NCBI GenBank assembly: GCA_965263215.1
Contig: OZ253663.1
Span: 1,798,001-1,862,000 of the forward strand
From: UBA1672 sp965263215
Lineage (GTDB): Bacteria; Pseudomonadota; Alphaproteobacteria; Micavibrionales; Micavibrionaceae
DNA: 64,000 nucleotides
Direction: 5' to 3'
Below, one piece after another: positions 45,118 to 55,034 of the stretch. The translations under genes and the position numbers were made by a program. The notes under the pieces were generated by a model. It made no database searches. It saw nothing but the letters and a program-made list of their open reading frames with translations, and had not been told where the DNA came from. How positions within the stretch are numbered: the first letter of the stretch is position 1; every line of letters starts with the position of its first letter.

Positions 45118-45828
45118 TTACCCTTGTACGCGAATATTAACCGCACAGTCTTGTGTATCAGCGGCTTCGTTATATACACCAGCTGCTTCACAGTTAGCGT
45201 TATCAGACGCAATAACAGAACCCGTGTCGGCTGCACCATCATCCATCTTACGATCCATACGTGCTGCTTCTGACGCTGTCAAAGCTGGGCTACCCGGTGT
45301 ACCAGGCAAACCCTGAATGGTAACCCAGTGTCCACCACGACCTACGCCCGCAGGGTTGTTTGGCAAAGTACCGTTGTTTGTATAACCAACTGTCATACCA
45401 CCACCGGCTTTCGCGCTTGGCAGACCTTGTCCCCAAACAGTTGCACCGGAGTTATCAACGCCTGTTACCAGATCTGCAGCATTCAAATGTGCCCAGTAAG
45501 CTAAGTTTTCACCTGCAATAGTACCCGGACCGTTAGCAAGCTGGCCATTACCATCACCTGCGCCTGCACACGTACCTGCACAGTTTGGAAGCCTAATAGT
45601 AGGGTTATTAATGTCCCCCGGTAGTGCATCATACATGTCACGGAATGTTGACGTTGCGGCATCAATACCTTTAACTTGCGCAACCGTTGCAGACACCTGC
45701 GCGTTTGCAATCATTTCCTGACCTTTAAGGATACCACCGATCAATAAACCGATAATAACCATAACAATCGCGAGTTCGACGAGCGTAAAGCCCTTCTCAT
45801 TCACGGATTCGTGGATGTGTGTTTTCAT
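45118..45828 (-). CDS. Type IV prepilin-like protein
   Basis: A short basic leader is cut at KG-FTLVELAIVMVIIGLL, the type III signal peptide processed by prepilin peptidase; Glu at +5 is present. The mature ~223-residue protein has a Gly/Ala-rich C-terminal part with two cysteine pairs (one near CAGTC, one near CEAAG...DCAV) able to form loops. AAGGAG precedes the ATG. It is the only pilin in the window and lies at the downstream end of the pilus locus, so it should be the major subunit or a pseudopilin of this machine. Confidence 0.9.
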   Translation of the reverse strand: MKTHIHESVNEKGFTLVELAIVMVIIGLLIGGILKGQEMIANAQVSATVAQVKGIDAATSTFRDMYDALPGDINNPTIRLPNCAGTCAGAGDGNGQLANGPGTIAGENLAYWAHLNAADLVTGVDNSGATVWGQGLPSAKAGGGMTVGYTNNGTLPNNPAGVGRGGHWVTIQGLPGTPGSPALTASEAARMDRKMDDGAADTGSVIASDNANCEAAGVYNEAADTQDCAVNIRVQG

Positions 45829-46061
45829 AGTTTTCTCCTTACAAGAGTGTAAAAGTTGTAGTTAAGTTGAGAGTATTAAAAGAACGTGCTGGACAGCACT
45901 TGCGAATCATACACGTCTTTTGAACTCTATAACAGTCCCATATGCTTCCAGAATGTGTGATTTCTTTAAAAAAAGGCTTAAATTAGGAGGATATTTCATC
46001 AAATAAACAAAATGATAAGTTACAAAAACAATATGTTAATAATGGTGTATTTTGTTAAGGT
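45829..46061 (-). promoter_or_regulatory. Pilin upstream region with palindrome
   Basis: This 233-base AT-rich gap holds the pilin leader. A perfect palindrome with arms GTGCTG and CAGCAC around two bases (about 45881-45894) may be a 5' hairpin or operator. TATAGA preceded at 16 bases by TTCTGG is a weak minus-strand promoter candidate. No sigma-54 motif was found. Confidence 0.35.
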
Positions 46062-47129
46062 TTACTTAATCATATTCTTACGATAACTGCTCGGACTTTG
46101 CCCAACAATGTCTTTAAACACACGATTAAAGGACGGTAGGGAATTAAACCCAACTTCTTCAGATACTATTTTGATGCTTGCTTCGGTTTCTAAGAGCAAT
46201 CTTTTTGAATCTTCGACGCGATATTCATTTAAAAGTTGCGGAAATGATTTTTTGAAATGTGTATTTATTACTTTTGAGACGGTTGCCTCCGGCACACTCA
46301 GCTCTCTGGCGAGGTCAGATCTGGAATATGTTGGCTCATGATAGATCTTTTCCATTTTCAAAAGCCCCTCAATTTTTCGAGAGACCTCTTTTTCTTCTTC
46401 GGTAAACCCTGTTTCTGATTTTTTCTGATACGGCAAAAACAGCGCAACAGGATATATACGGAACAAACTGGTGGATACAAGATAAACGAAAGACAAACCT
46501 AACGTTATACGCAGCAGAGACCTGTCTATGCCACCATCATAAATTGACGTATGAAATGCAGATGTCCCCAAAAATGCGATATTAACGATGATCAACGCGA
46601 GAATAAGCCAATAACGTTCCTTCCCTGCTTTTTGCTGAAGGATTTCAGAAAATAAATTTCTGTGCGCCCATATCAAAAGCAGGCTCGCGGCGCCGGCAAT
46701 GACACCGGTAATATTAAGCCAGCTCATTAAGTCAGGGCACATAATATCCGTCCGACAATCCGCATTTAAATAAACAGATATTAATCGTGACAATATATAG
46801 GCAGCCGGCACCACAAGCAAAATCAACCAGTTTGCCAAAGAAGGTAATTTTCGAATTTGAGACATCTGCACGATAAGTAGCGCACTGAGCGGTGGCCCTA
46901 AAGTCCACATAGCCCAATTTATGACATCATAATATTGCGTAATCTCACCAATGTGACGGCGACCAAGTTCAATAAAAAAGGCAGCTCCAAGAATTGTAAA
47001 ATACAGTAGCGGTAATATTATGCGGACGAATGATCCTGCCCGAAACCCAACATACACCAAGACATATACGCACTGGAAAACACCAATAAGTGAGAGGACT
47101 TCCGGAAATGTAAAACGAAGCTGATCCAT
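46062..47129 (-). CDS. Membrane-anchored AraC-family transcriptional regulator
   Basis: Seven hydrophobic spans fill residues ~10-225, and an AraC/XylS-type double helix-turn-helix occupies the last ~105 (SRSDLARELSVPEATVSKVIN, then IKIVSEEVGFNSLPSFNRVFKDIVGQSPSSYRK). This architecture suggests a membrane signal sensor that binds DNA directly. I chose the ATG at 47129 and rejected the TTG at 47165. Sitting between the pilin gene and the rest of the pilus locus, it is a likely regulator of pilin expression. Confidence 0.85.
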   Translation of the reverse strand: MDQLRFTFPEVLSLIGVFQCVYVLVYVGFRAGSFVRIILPLLYFTILGAAFFIELGRRHIGEITQYYDVINWAMWTLGPPLSALLIVQMSQIRKLPSLANWLILLVVPAAYILSRLISVYLNADCRTDIMCPDLMSWLNITGVIAGAASLLLIWAHRNLFSEILQQKAGKERYWLILALIIVNIAFLGTSAFHTSIYDGGIDRSLLRITLGLSFVYLVSTSLFRIYPVALFLPYQKKSETGFTEEEKEVSRKIEGLLKMEKIYHEPTYSRSDLARELSVPEATVSKVINTHFKKSFPQLLNEYRVEDSKRLLLETEASIKIVSEEVGFNSLPSFNRVFKDIVGQSPSSYRKNMIK

Positions 47130-47171
47130 GGTTATGATTAAATGCAGATTCTTATACCAACGCAATGAATA

Positions 47172-47906
47172 TTAATGAATACCCTCGCATAAAGGATTAG
47201 AAGCCGCCGCCTCCTTTTCAAGAATTTTTGTACATATATATATTTTCATTGAATTGACTTCGTTCGGATGAAGTTTATTAGCACTGGTTTTTAATATCTC
47301 GAGCATGAGCGCATAGGCTTCGTCTTTTTCACCTTTTTCTAACATTACAAAAGCAGGCATTTGCCTAACCCAGCCTGGCATATTCGGATGTTTTGAGCGC
47401 GCCAAAAGATTAGCCATAACGAGCGCTTCGTCTTTATCGCCAATATTGCTTTTGGCCATTTGCACCCCATAAACAAGCCAACGCCATTTTTCGCCATAAG
47501 GGCGCACGCCTACTGTTTTTAAATATTCAAGGACAGGACGATATTTCCCCGCCTCCTGCACAGCCCCAAAATAAAATGTCGCCAAATACGGTATATAGTT
47601 TGACACTGGGTCAAGTTTATCTTGTAGGAAAAACCACTGCGTCAAGCGACTATAGTCGTAATCATTTAATGATGTGTAACGTCCACCTGTATCCCCCATA
47701 TTCTGGAGCATAATGCCGTTTAAACGGTAAGAAAAATTTGTATCGCCTAAACCGTAAACCGCAGCAAACTGTTCACCTGGTGGCGGCGGAACATTACCCC
47801 AACGCGCTTCTACACTGCGGACAGAAAACCAAAAAGCGATATTTAAAGCCAATGCCATTGTTATGGCGATTTGTATATATATGTCGGTCTTTTTTTTATC
47901 TGTCAT
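47172..47906 (-). CDS. Membrane-anchored TPR-like hypothetical protein
   Basis: This 244-residue protein has one N-terminal membrane anchor (residues ~10-30) followed by a periplasmic helical repeat region in TPR style (GEKWRWLVYGVQMAKSNIGD, KGEKDEAYALMLEILK). It lies 15 bases downstream of the ABC permease, in a position that recalls the third member (PilG) of the Myxococcus pilGHI transporter. I cannot show homology to PilG by eye. Confidence 0.65.
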   Translation of the reverse strand: MTDKKKTDIYIQIAITMALALNIAFWFSVRSVEARWGNVPPPPGEQFAAVYGLGDTNFSYRLNGIMLQNMGDTGGRYTSLNDYDYSRLTQWFFLQDKLDPVSNYIPYLATFYFGAVQEAGKYRPVLEYLKTVGVRPYGEKWRWLVYGVQMAKSNIGDKDEALVMANLLARSKHPNMPGWVRQMPAFVMLEKGEKDEAYALMLEILKTSANKLHPNEVNSMKIYICTKILEKEAAASNPLCEGIH

Positions 47907-47921
47907 AACGCATACACCGCA

Positions 47922-48680
47922 TTAAAACTGCCTACGGGTAAAATCAAGAGACGCCGCCAATAAGACCAAAGCAGAAAAAACACCGCCCTGAATAACAGCC
48001 TCGATTATTCCGTAAGAGCCATCATATCCATAAATAAGCCATGATGTTTGCCCGAGAAGATCTAATCTAGGTGTGATGAAAGACACCAGCTGCAATGCCA
48101 TTGCATATATACCCTCGCTATCCACAAGGCTAGAATCCGTTATACCAAGTAATTGCCCCATAAGCCGACCAAGCACATAAACAGATAACGTTGCCATACA
48201 CCCCGAAGCCGCGCTTGAAATATACATCGCAAAAAATAGGGCTACATTCACCATGATCATGGCTTCAACAATAATGCTGACAATCCATATAACATGTCCA
48301 TGACCAAACAAATGTGGTGACAGAGTATATATAACCAGACCAACGCCCAGACCAATTAAGAAAGATAGGATCGAAAATGCAAATGCATAAGAATATATAA
48401 TTTTCAGACGTCCAATAGGACGAGAAAGTAGATATTCAATGTCTTTGCTTTCAAATGATCGCCGTACAAAAAATACAACAAATAGAATAAGCGCAAAGAT
48501 TGAAACAAAACGTAGGCCTGCTCCGGCAAATACTACTGTAAACTGATCTTTCTCAATGATGGCGGAACTTCCCAAAAACGTTGCTAAACTAGCACCGACA
48601 AGAAGAACAATCGCCAATGATAAGATCAACTTATCACGCAGTGCCGCAATCAACACATATTTCACCAAAGGAAAAGACAT
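47922..48680 (-). CDS. ABC-2 type transporter permease
   Basis: This 252-residue protein has six hydrophobic spans with the ABC-2 layout, including a cytoplasmic segment SKDIEYLLSRPIGRLKIIYSY between spans two and three. The likely ATPase partner is encoded at 55035-55772 in the same locus, seven genes away. In Myxococcus, an ABC permease (PilI) and ATPase (PilH) are needed for pilus formation, which is a plausible parallel. It begins 6 bases after the secretin stop. Confidence 0.8.
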   Translation of the reverse strand: MSFPLVKYVLIAALRDKLILSLAIVLLVGASLATFLGSSAIIEKDQFTVVFAGAGLRFVSIFALILFVVFFVRRSFESKDIEYLLSRPIGRLKIIYSYAFAFSILSFLIGLGVGLVIYTLSPHLFGHGHVIWIVSIIVEAMIMVNVALFFAMYISSAASGCMATLSVYVLGRLMGQLLGITDSSLVDSEGIYAMALQLVSFITPRLDLLGQTSWLIYGYDGSYGIIEAVIQGGVFSALVLLAASLDFTRRQF

Positions 48681-48686
48681 ATTTGT

Positions 48687-50621
48687 TTACAGTTTCAGTG
48701 GTCTGCGATCTCCGGAGAAGGCTTTGTAAAGATCTCTATCTGTATTATGGATTGTATCGTTCGCAGATTCTACAAGTGTCGCCTTCAAGAAGATCACAAG
48801 CTCGGTTTTGCTGATAATACCATCATTATTCTTGAATAGATTCCCAAATACTGGCACCTCACCAAGAACAGGCACACCTTGCTGATTGTTAACAACGCGA
48901 TCCTGAAGCAGTCCACCCATTACGATTGGCTGCCCCGAATTGACTTTAACCACCGTATCAATTTCCTGAATATTAACTTCAGGAATAGCAGATTCAATAC
49001 CATCGCCACCGGCAACAAATTGAACAGACGGATCAAGTACCGTTCCAACAATACGTGTAATTGTAGGGCGGATAAACATTGATATTGTACGATCATCCAA
49101 GTTTATTGATGGTTGTACGTTAATTAACACACCCTCGGGGATACTCTTGATCTCAGTATCAATTTCGATCGTTACATCACCAGTGTCATCATCAGTTTCA
49201 CGATCAACATCTAGCTCGAAGAACACACGGTTCGTCGCAACGTTCAAAACAGCCGACTGGTTATTTAAGACCGTTAAACGAGGACTAGCGAGAGCACGAA
49301 CAGTTCCAAACCCACTGACTGCGCGAATAAGTGCCTGAAAGTCATTACCAACAATACCGGTTACAAAATTCGTACTATTCGCAACGCTTCCCCCCGGCAA
49401 TGCCGTAAATCCTTCAGCACCTGTGAAAGGAAAACCGTTCCCTATTTTACCGGGCAATGATGTAGCCCTAAGGAAGTCACTACCAGCTTCAGTAAGAACA
49501 CTACCAACAACTTCACTTTTAATAACTTGCCAGTCAATTCCGTTGATATATTCATCGGCCAAGCTAACTTCAAAAACCTTAGCTTCAACCAATACCTGTG
49601 ACGTCACAGAACGCCTCAAATCGTTAAGGTATGCGTACACCTCAGCCTGCACTTTTTCGGGAGCAAAAACATTGATCAAGCCAGCCTGCTTGTTGATACT
49701 AAAGGTCATTCCATTACCTTCATTAGGGCCTCCGGCCGACGCCATAGAATCATCTTCTTCATCAATCGGCAGAGATTCTACACGCAGCACGGCTTCTGGT
49801 GGCTGAACATTAACGCCCTCTTCACCAGATTCACCATTGGCTTGAGGCGAAACAGCGCCAACCTCCGGATTTTGTTCAACTGCAGTAATGCGAGGATCTT
49901 TCTTGGTCTTTAAAGCCCCGGTAGATGCACCACCTAAGATTTGAGTAAGGTTCCCCTCTAACTCACCCCAGAAATCTGATGTACTATCCGATGTCGCAGA
50001 ATAGCTTGAGCCGGAGTCAGCACCTTCACCAGACACAACAGACACACTGTTACTGACAGTTCCCTGATTTGTTCTGATAAAGCTGAGATAATCGATTTTG
50101 TATGTTTTAACGTACGGCGTATCCAGTTCGACGCGCAAGAAGCCGTCTTCAAATTTATACCGTAAGCCTGCCAAAGCCGAGATACGCTTGATCACAAGAT
50201 CAAGAGGCTTATTACGTGCGGTAAAGATAATAGAACCACGAATATTAGGATCTAGCTCAAGGTCATAATCTGCCTGTTCTGCCAATTCATATAATATGTC
50301 ACGCAATGGCACAGATTGGTTCACAGAAACCGATACAAGTGGCATTGATTTCATGCTGGACGGTGTCATCGAGACATAAGGCTGTAACGCGGGGATAGCG
50401 CCTTTACCACCAGCTGTCGTTGCATCTTCTTCGTCAATTTCCGGCAAACGCTCCGTCAAACCATCTCTGAAATCCTGAAATTCCTTGTTTGCGCCTCGGT
50501 CTGTTTTCGTATAATTCGCAGCCAGATCACAGCCCGACAAAGAAAGACCAGCTATGGTAAGAACAGAAACAAAGAAAATGCCACGATTGAAACGCGCAGA
50601 TAGACCCTTAAAAGAAAACAT
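48687..50621 (-). CDS. Secretin, lipoprotein (MshL/GspD/PilQ family)
   Basis: The signal peptide ends in the lipobox LSGC, so the protein should be lipidated. An N-terminal STN/N0-like domain (LRDILYELAEQADYDLELDPNI) precedes a long Ser/Gly linker. The conserved C-terminal secretin domain follows, with LASPRLTVLNNQSAVLNVA, then EGVLINVQPSI and GQPIVMGGLLQDRVV. The 644 residues form the outer-membrane channel through which the pilus or pseudopilus acts. It resembles MshL in having its own lipobox. A promoter at 50704-50733 may drive it separately. Confidence 0.93.
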   Translation of the reverse strand: MFSFKGLSARFNRGIFFVSVLTIAGLSLSGCDLAANYTKTDRGANKEFQDFRDGLTERLPEIDEEDATTAGGKGAIPALQPYVSMTPSSMKSMPLVSVSVNQSVPLRDILYELAEQADYDLELDPNIRGSIIFTARNKPLDLVIKRISALAGLRYKFEDGFLRVELDTPYVKTYKIDYLSFIRTNQGTVSNSVSVVSGEGADSGSSYSATSDSTSDFWGELEGNLTQILGGASTGALKTKKDPRITAVEQNPEVGAVSPQANGESGEEGVNVQPPEAVLRVESLPIDEEDDSMASAGGPNEGNGMTFSINKQAGLINVFAPEKVQAEVYAYLNDLRRSVTSQVLVEAKVFEVSLADEYINGIDWQVIKSEVVGSVLTEAGSDFLRATSLPGKIGNGFPFTGAEGFTALPGGSVANSTNFVTGIVGNDFQALIRAVSGFGTVRALASPRLTVLNNQSAVLNVATNRVFFELDVDRETDDDTGDVTIEIDTEIKSIPEGVLINVQPSINLDDRTISMFIRPTITRIVGTVLDPSVQFVAGGDGIESAIPEVNIQEIDTVVKVNSGQPIVMGGLLQDRVVNNQQGVPVLGEVPVFGNLFKNNDGIISKTELVIFLKATLVESANDTIHNTDRDLYKAFSGDRRPLKL

Positions 50622-50703
50622 GGTTCAGATTACTCCAAAAATTGCATAAGCATTAATGATGAAAGAATCGGCAAGGACATGCCGAAGATGATTCTACTCA
50701 ACT

Positions 50704-50733
50704 ATTATAAGAGCATAAATGTTTGGAAACCAA
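50704..50733 (-). promoter_or_regulatory. Predicted sigma-70-type promoter for the secretin gene
   Basis: On the minus strand TTGGTT (50733-50728) and a perfect TATAAT (50709-50704) are 18 bases apart. It sits in the 184-base gap before the secretin gene. A small hairpin (CGGCA/TGCCG, around 50672-50688) lies in the leader. Confidence 0.55.
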
Positions 50734-50805
50734 GACGTCTTTTGTGTTTTTTTGTAATAAGTTCTGTGTATAACCACAACTTAGCGCGTTTTTACGGAAT
50801 ACCGA

Positions 50806-51945
50806 CTATTCACTGAATGAAATACGCGATGTATCGACAACATCGAGAACATTGCCTTTACCTTGTGATTCCTGAAGCATCTTTGACTGTTGAACCTTAA
50901 TTTTCATATCAGAAGGCTTGTCAGAATTACTAATTGCAGTGTCTTCAGTAATCAATTCATCCATATATAGACGCATAAGTGATTGATCAAATGTAGACAT
51001 ACCAATGGAGTTATTTTGTTCCATCACATCATGAATTTTGCCGATTTCACCTTTTAGAATTAATTCCCGCACTAATCCCTGATTAAGCATAACCTCAATC
51101 GCCGGCGCCATACCGCCACCAATACTAGGTAATAATCGCTGCGAGATAATTCCCTTAAGATTCATCGATAAATTCAAACGAATTTGGGCGTGATAATCTT
51201 CAGGAAACAGGTTCACAATACGTTCAATCGCTTGATATGAATTGTTCGTGTGAATCGTAGCAAGGCACAAGTGACCTGTTTCTGCGATGGATAAGGCTTG
51301 CTCCATCACTTCGCGGTCCCTGACCTCCCCCACCAAAATAACATCCGGCCTTTGACGGAGTGAGTTTTTCATCGCCATCGCAAAACTTTCGGTATCAACA
51401 CCCACTTCGCGCTGTGTCACCACACACCCTTTATGCTCATGGAAGAATTCAATCGGGTCTTCAATCGTGATGATGTGCCCCTGACTGTTTACATTACGTT
51501 GATCAATCATCGAGGCGAGGGTTGTTGATTTACCGGATCCTGTCATACCGGTAACAAGGATAAGTCCGCGCTTTTCCATCGCAAGATCGCCAAGAATTTG
51601 TGGCAATCGTAATTGTTCAAAACTTGGAATTTCTGACACAATGCGCCTAATGACAAGCGCAGGAAACTGTCTTTGACGCATGACATTAACACGAAAACGG
51701 CCATGTTCTCCCATATCGAGCGCGGTATTAAGCTCATTTTGTGCATCGAAATCACGACGTTGACGCGCTGTAAGCATCGAATTTAGAATTTCTTCTACGC
51801 TTTCAGGTGTTAAAATATCTTCCGATAATTTAATCAGATCTTTGTCACCGCGAAGCATAGCCGGCAAACCAACCGTCAGATACATATCTGCGGCATCATG
51901 ATCACCCATTGCGCTCAAATATTGGAAAATTAATGGTGCACTCAA
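50806..51945 (-). CDS. pilU: PilU-like pilus retraction ATPase
   Basis: PilT-class ATPase of 379 residues: Walker A VTGMTGSGKST, ASP-box region TIEDPIEFFHEHKG, Walker B PDVILVGEVRDRE and His-box TGHLCLATIHTNN. PilU-type features include its position directly after pilT. The start is a TTG at 51945 overlapping the pilT stop (TTGA), supported because the residues before the first ATG (LIFQYLSAMGDHDAADMYL) align with the family N-terminus. It may assist PilT in depolymerising the pilus. Confidence 0.88.
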   Translation of the reverse strand: MSAPLIFQYLSAMGDHDAADMYLTVGLPAMLRGDKDLIKLSEDILTPESVEEILNSMLTARQRRDFDAQNELNTALDMGEHGRFRVNVMRQRQFPALVIRRIVSEIPSFEQLRLPQILGDLAMEKRGLILVTGMTGSGKSTTLASMIDQRNVNSQGHIITIEDPIEFFHEHKGCVVTQREVGVDTESFAMAMKNSLRQRPDVILVGEVRDREVMEQALSIAETGHLCLATIHTNNSYQAIERIVNLFPEDYHAQIRLNLSMNLKGIISQRLLPSIGGGMAPAIEVMLNQGLVRELILKGEIGKIHDVMEQNNSIGMSTFDQSLMRLYMDELITEDTAISNSDKPSDMKIKVQQSKMLQESQGKGNVLDVVDTSRISFSE

Positions 51946-53123
51946 AATGAATATCCCCCGTCACTTTTCTTTGGCATGACAACATCATCGCTGCCGCTGT
52001 TTGCATTCATATCATATTCGTCATCACCTGACATTTTGCCACCACCAAGCGCTGTACTTGCGTATTCTTCATCACGCTCTTCTTCTTGGCCTTCATCAGA
52101 CACACGCATAAGAGCATGGCGCGCCTCATCTTTACCAATTATTCCAGCCTCAAGAAGGTCTGTAACAGCATCTTCCATTGTTATCATTCCGTAACGAGAG
52201 CCTGTTTGCATCATAGAGTACATCTGCGGAATTTGGTTTTCACGGATAAGGTTTCGAACAGCATTCGTACCGACGAGAATTTCAAACGCACCAACACGGC
52301 CACCCCCCTCTTTTCTCAAAAGTGTTTGTGCGATAACGCCCTGGATCGAACTGGATAACATGGCGCGTACCATTTCTTTATCCCCGCTAGGAAACACGTC
52401 AATAATACGGTCAATAGTTTTAGAGGCTGAGTTCGCGTGCAACGTTCCAAACACAAGGTGTCCGGTTTCCGCCGCAGTCAGAGCCAATGAAATTGTTTCG
52501 TGGTCACGCATCTCACCAACCAAAATAACGTCAGGGTCTTCACGCAACGCACTTTTCAGAGCACGGGCAAACGTTTTAGTATCTTGACCAACCTCACGGT
52601 GGTTCACCAAAGATTTCTTTGATGTGTGAAAAAATTCAACCGGATCTTCAACGGTAAGAATGTGTTTTGCATGATGCAGGTTGATGTGATTAACCATCGA
52701 AGATAGCGTAGTCGACTTACCGGAACCGGTTGGCCCCGTCACAAGGATGATCCCCTTTTCTAATTCTGCAAAACGCTTCATCACAGGCGGCAGGCCTAAT
52801 TGATCCATCGTCGGAATTTCGGTTGGAATGGTACGGAACACAGCCGCCGCACCCAACCGCGTTGTAAATGCGTTCACACGAAATCTGGCTTTCTCACCGA
52901 GCGCGATCGCAAAATCGAGCTCCATATTCTTTTCATATTCTGCGCGCTGCTCTTCAGCCATCACAGAATAAAGCATTGTTCTGATATCATCGCTTCCTAA
53001 AGAATCACCTTTAACGCGCTTCATCTGCCCGCTAACACGAATGATCGGCGGATTGCCTGAACTTAAGTGTAAGTCAGATGCGTCATTTTGCATTGTAAAC
53101 GCTAGAAGTTGTGTAAGATCCAC
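51942..53123 (-). CDS. pilT: PilT-like pilus retraction ATPase
   Basis: PilT powers retraction of type IV pili. The 393-residue protein has the N-terminal DASDLHLSSGNPP motif, Walker A VTGPTGSGKST, VEDPVEFFHTSKKS, Walker B PDVILVGEMRDHE and TGHLVFGTLHANSASKTIDRI. The C-terminus carries an acidic Gly/Ser tail of about 50 residues. It starts with GTG after a strong AGAGGAG site. Its presence argues for a retractable pilus rather than a pure type II secretion system. Confidence 0.94.
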   Translation of the reverse strand: MDLTQLLAFTMQNDASDLHLSSGNPPIIRVSGQMKRVKGDSLGSDDIRTMLYSVMAEEQRAEYEKNMELDFAIALGEKARFRVNAFTTRLGAAAVFRTIPTEIPTMDQLGLPPVMKRFAELEKGIILVTGPTGSGKSTTLSSMVNHINLHHAKHILTVEDPVEFFHTSKKSLVNHREVGQDTKTFARALKSALREDPDVILVGEMRDHETISLALTAAETGHLVFGTLHANSASKTIDRIIDVFPSGDKEMVRAMLSSSIQGVIAQTLLRKEGGGRVGAFEILVGTNAVRNLIRENQIPQMYSMMQTGSRYGMITMEDAVTDLLEAGIIGKDEARHALMRVSDEGQEEERDEEYASTALGGGKMSGDDEYDMNANSGSDDVVMPKKSDGGYSF

Positions 53124-53218
53124 AATTGTGCTCCTCTTGAAAGATATGCCCCGTAAACAGTTTTACCTGAAGAAAGTGAAAAGAAAGTAAATATTTCTTT
53201 GATTAATAGTACTCATTT

Positions 53219-53986
53219 TTATGCCAAAAAAGAACCTTGAAATAATAGAAGAACGAAAAAAGAAAAAATAAGGGATGGCCCGAATGGAAAAACATCTTTT
53301 TTAAGGAGATGACGCCATAATAATGCAAAGAAAATTGCAATCCCGCCGGACATAATTAAAAAGTACGGCAAATAATTAATACCAAGCCAAATACCTGTAA
53401 CAAAAAAGAACTTTACATCACCGAACCCGAGCGCGTCTTTTTTCAAAACTTTGGTCAGGATAAGACCCGTCAGCCATGGAATAAGTGCATACAACAAAGA
53501 GCCATAAAAATACGGAATGAGCATGTCGGAAACTTGCGTAAACACATCAGAAATCGAAAAATAAAAAAGACGTAAAATGCCGATAACAAACAAGATAAAC
53601 ACCAACTGATTAGGGAGTATCATGTGTTTCAGATCAATAACAAATAATGCGATCAGAAATGGTATCGCCGCAAAAACATAGAGCGATTCGTAAGAAAACC
53701 CGAAAACGCTATAGGTTGTAAGACACAACACGACAGCCGATAATTCGGTTAAAGGATAAGTGGCAGAGATTTTCGATTGGCAATATCGGCATTTCCCCCT
53801 TGTCGAAAGCCACGAAAAAAGCGGGAAAAGGTCAATCGTGCGAAGATTTGTATCACAGTTTGTGCAGGCAGAACGATTTATCGTCCATGAGAGTTTTCTG
53901 GGAACTCTATATATCAACGCTGTTGAAAAACTGCCTAAGACTAAGCCGATAAAAAAAACCGTAAAAATTTCAAGAAACAAGAGCAT
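53219..53986 (-). CDS. pilD: Prepilin peptidase / leader peptidase (PilD/GspO)
   Basis: This polytopic aspartic protease cleaves and N-methylates prepilins. The cytoplasmic zinc loop has two CxxC pairs (CTNCD, CRYCQ). The catalytic aspartates lie in FVIDLKHM and ALGFGDVKFF. The 255 residues have about seven to eight spans. It is encoded between the TPR and pilT genes, close to its substrate's gene. Confidence 0.94.
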   Translation of the reverse strand: MLLFLEIFTVFFIGLVLGSFSTALIYRVPRKLSWTINRSACTNCDTNLRTIDLFPLFSWLSTRGKCRYCQSKISATYPLTELSAVVLCLTTYSVFGFSYESLYVFAAIPFLIALFVIDLKHMILPNQLVFILFVIGILRLFYFSISDVFTQVSDMLIPYFYGSLLYALIPWLTGLILTKVLKKDALGFGDVKFFFVTGIWLGINYLPYFLIMSGGIAIFFALLWRHLLKKDVFPFGPSLIFSFFVLLLFQGSFLA

Positions 53987-54012
53987 TTCTTATAAGGCCC
54001 AAACGCCCAAAA

Positions 54013-54936
54013 CTACCTGATTTGTGCCAATCTTTCATAGACAGTCTCACGCGGAATAGAGCGCCCTGCCCCATAGATCGTATCAATCTCAAGAGCCTTT
54101 TCATAGTACGATACAGCAGACTTTTCATCACCAGCCCTGTCAGCAACAACAGCCATGTTAAATAAGTGATTAGCATTTTCAGGCTCCATGCTTGCAGCAA
54201 CACCTAAATATTTGATGGCCGATTCCATGTCACCAACATTGGCGTATGATATTGCGATCTGCGCCGTTAACCCGATATGACTCTTATGCTTTTGATGTAG
54301 ATCAATAAGACGTCTCAACGCCACAGACGGATAACGCGTGGACAAAAGCCCAAGCATATTCACCTTAACCTCAATATTGTTTGGCTCAACAACCGATAGC
54401 TTTTCATACATCCCCATCGCCTCATCAAAACGGCCCAGATTCTGCAACACAACGGCACGCCCCATAAGAACACGTGGATCCTTACGATTACTTTCATACA
54501 AATTGTCAAACAATTCCAAAGCGGAATCGTGACGCCCCAACTTCATGGCACGCTCTGCTGAAACCAATTGTGCCGTTTTTGTATCGGCTTCATAATTCTT
54601 TTTAACGATAATTAACTTAGACGCTGGCTGAACGCTTGGATTAACCTTAACAGGACCACTACGTGACATCTCCCCTTGCGGAACAAGATCGTTAGCATCA
54701 AAAAACTCATCTTCCGCTATTGGCTGCAAAGCCGAAGGTGCAGATATAGAGTTTGTTGCCGCTGATCCTTTTGTTAGATCACCGTCAATTGCATTCAGCT
54801 CTCCAATATCAGGAGCCTCCGCTTCCTCACCATACACAAGCTCAGGATTCCCGCTCCCTTGCGCAACAACAAGTGAGGGCATCGCTACCATTAAAGAGAA
54901 ACAAACAAAGGCATAAAAAACGCGTAACACAGTCAT
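54013..54936 (-). CDS. Secreted TPR protein (MshN/pilotin-like position)
   Basis: A signal peptide (ending VVA-QG) leads into a low-complexity stretch and then about four TPR units (residues ~125-290; SALELFDNLYESNRKDPRVL, FDEAMGMYEKLSVVEPNN, SAVSYYEKALEIDTIYG). MSHA loci carry a TPR protein, MshN, in a comparable place, and TPR proteins such as PilF/PilW help secretin assembly. The role here is inferred from locus position. Confidence 0.75.
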   Translation of the reverse strand: MTVLRVFYAFVCFSLMVAMPSLVVAQGSGNPELVYGEEAEAPDIGELNAIDGDLTKGSAATNSISAPSALQPIAEDEFFDANDLVPQGEMSRSGPVKVNPSVQPASKLIIVKKNYEADTKTAQLVSAERAMKLGRHDSALELFDNLYESNRKDPRVLMGRAVVLQNLGRFDEAMGMYEKLSVVEPNNIEVKVNMLGLLSTRYPSVALRRLIDLHQKHKSHIGLTAQIAISYANVGDMESAIKYLGVAASMEPENANHLFNMAVVADRAGDEKSAVSYYEKALEIDTIYGAGRSIPRETVYERLAQIR

Positions 54937-55034
54937 TTTAAAATATCTTTCAGAAATGAAAAAATGTGAGAACTCACATGAAGATGGAAGAAAAGCGAAT
55001 CAATTCGCCTTTAACTAATTGGATAATATCATAC

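Noticed and set aside
45829..46061. Sigma-54 promoter for the pilin gene
   Set aside because: No TGGCAC-N5-TTGC pattern; the closest match (TGGGAC) lacks the second element.
47130..47165. TTG start adding twelve residues to the AraC regulator
   Set aside because: The ATG at 47129 starts the first hydrophobic unit cleanly, and the upstream segment has no ribosome site.
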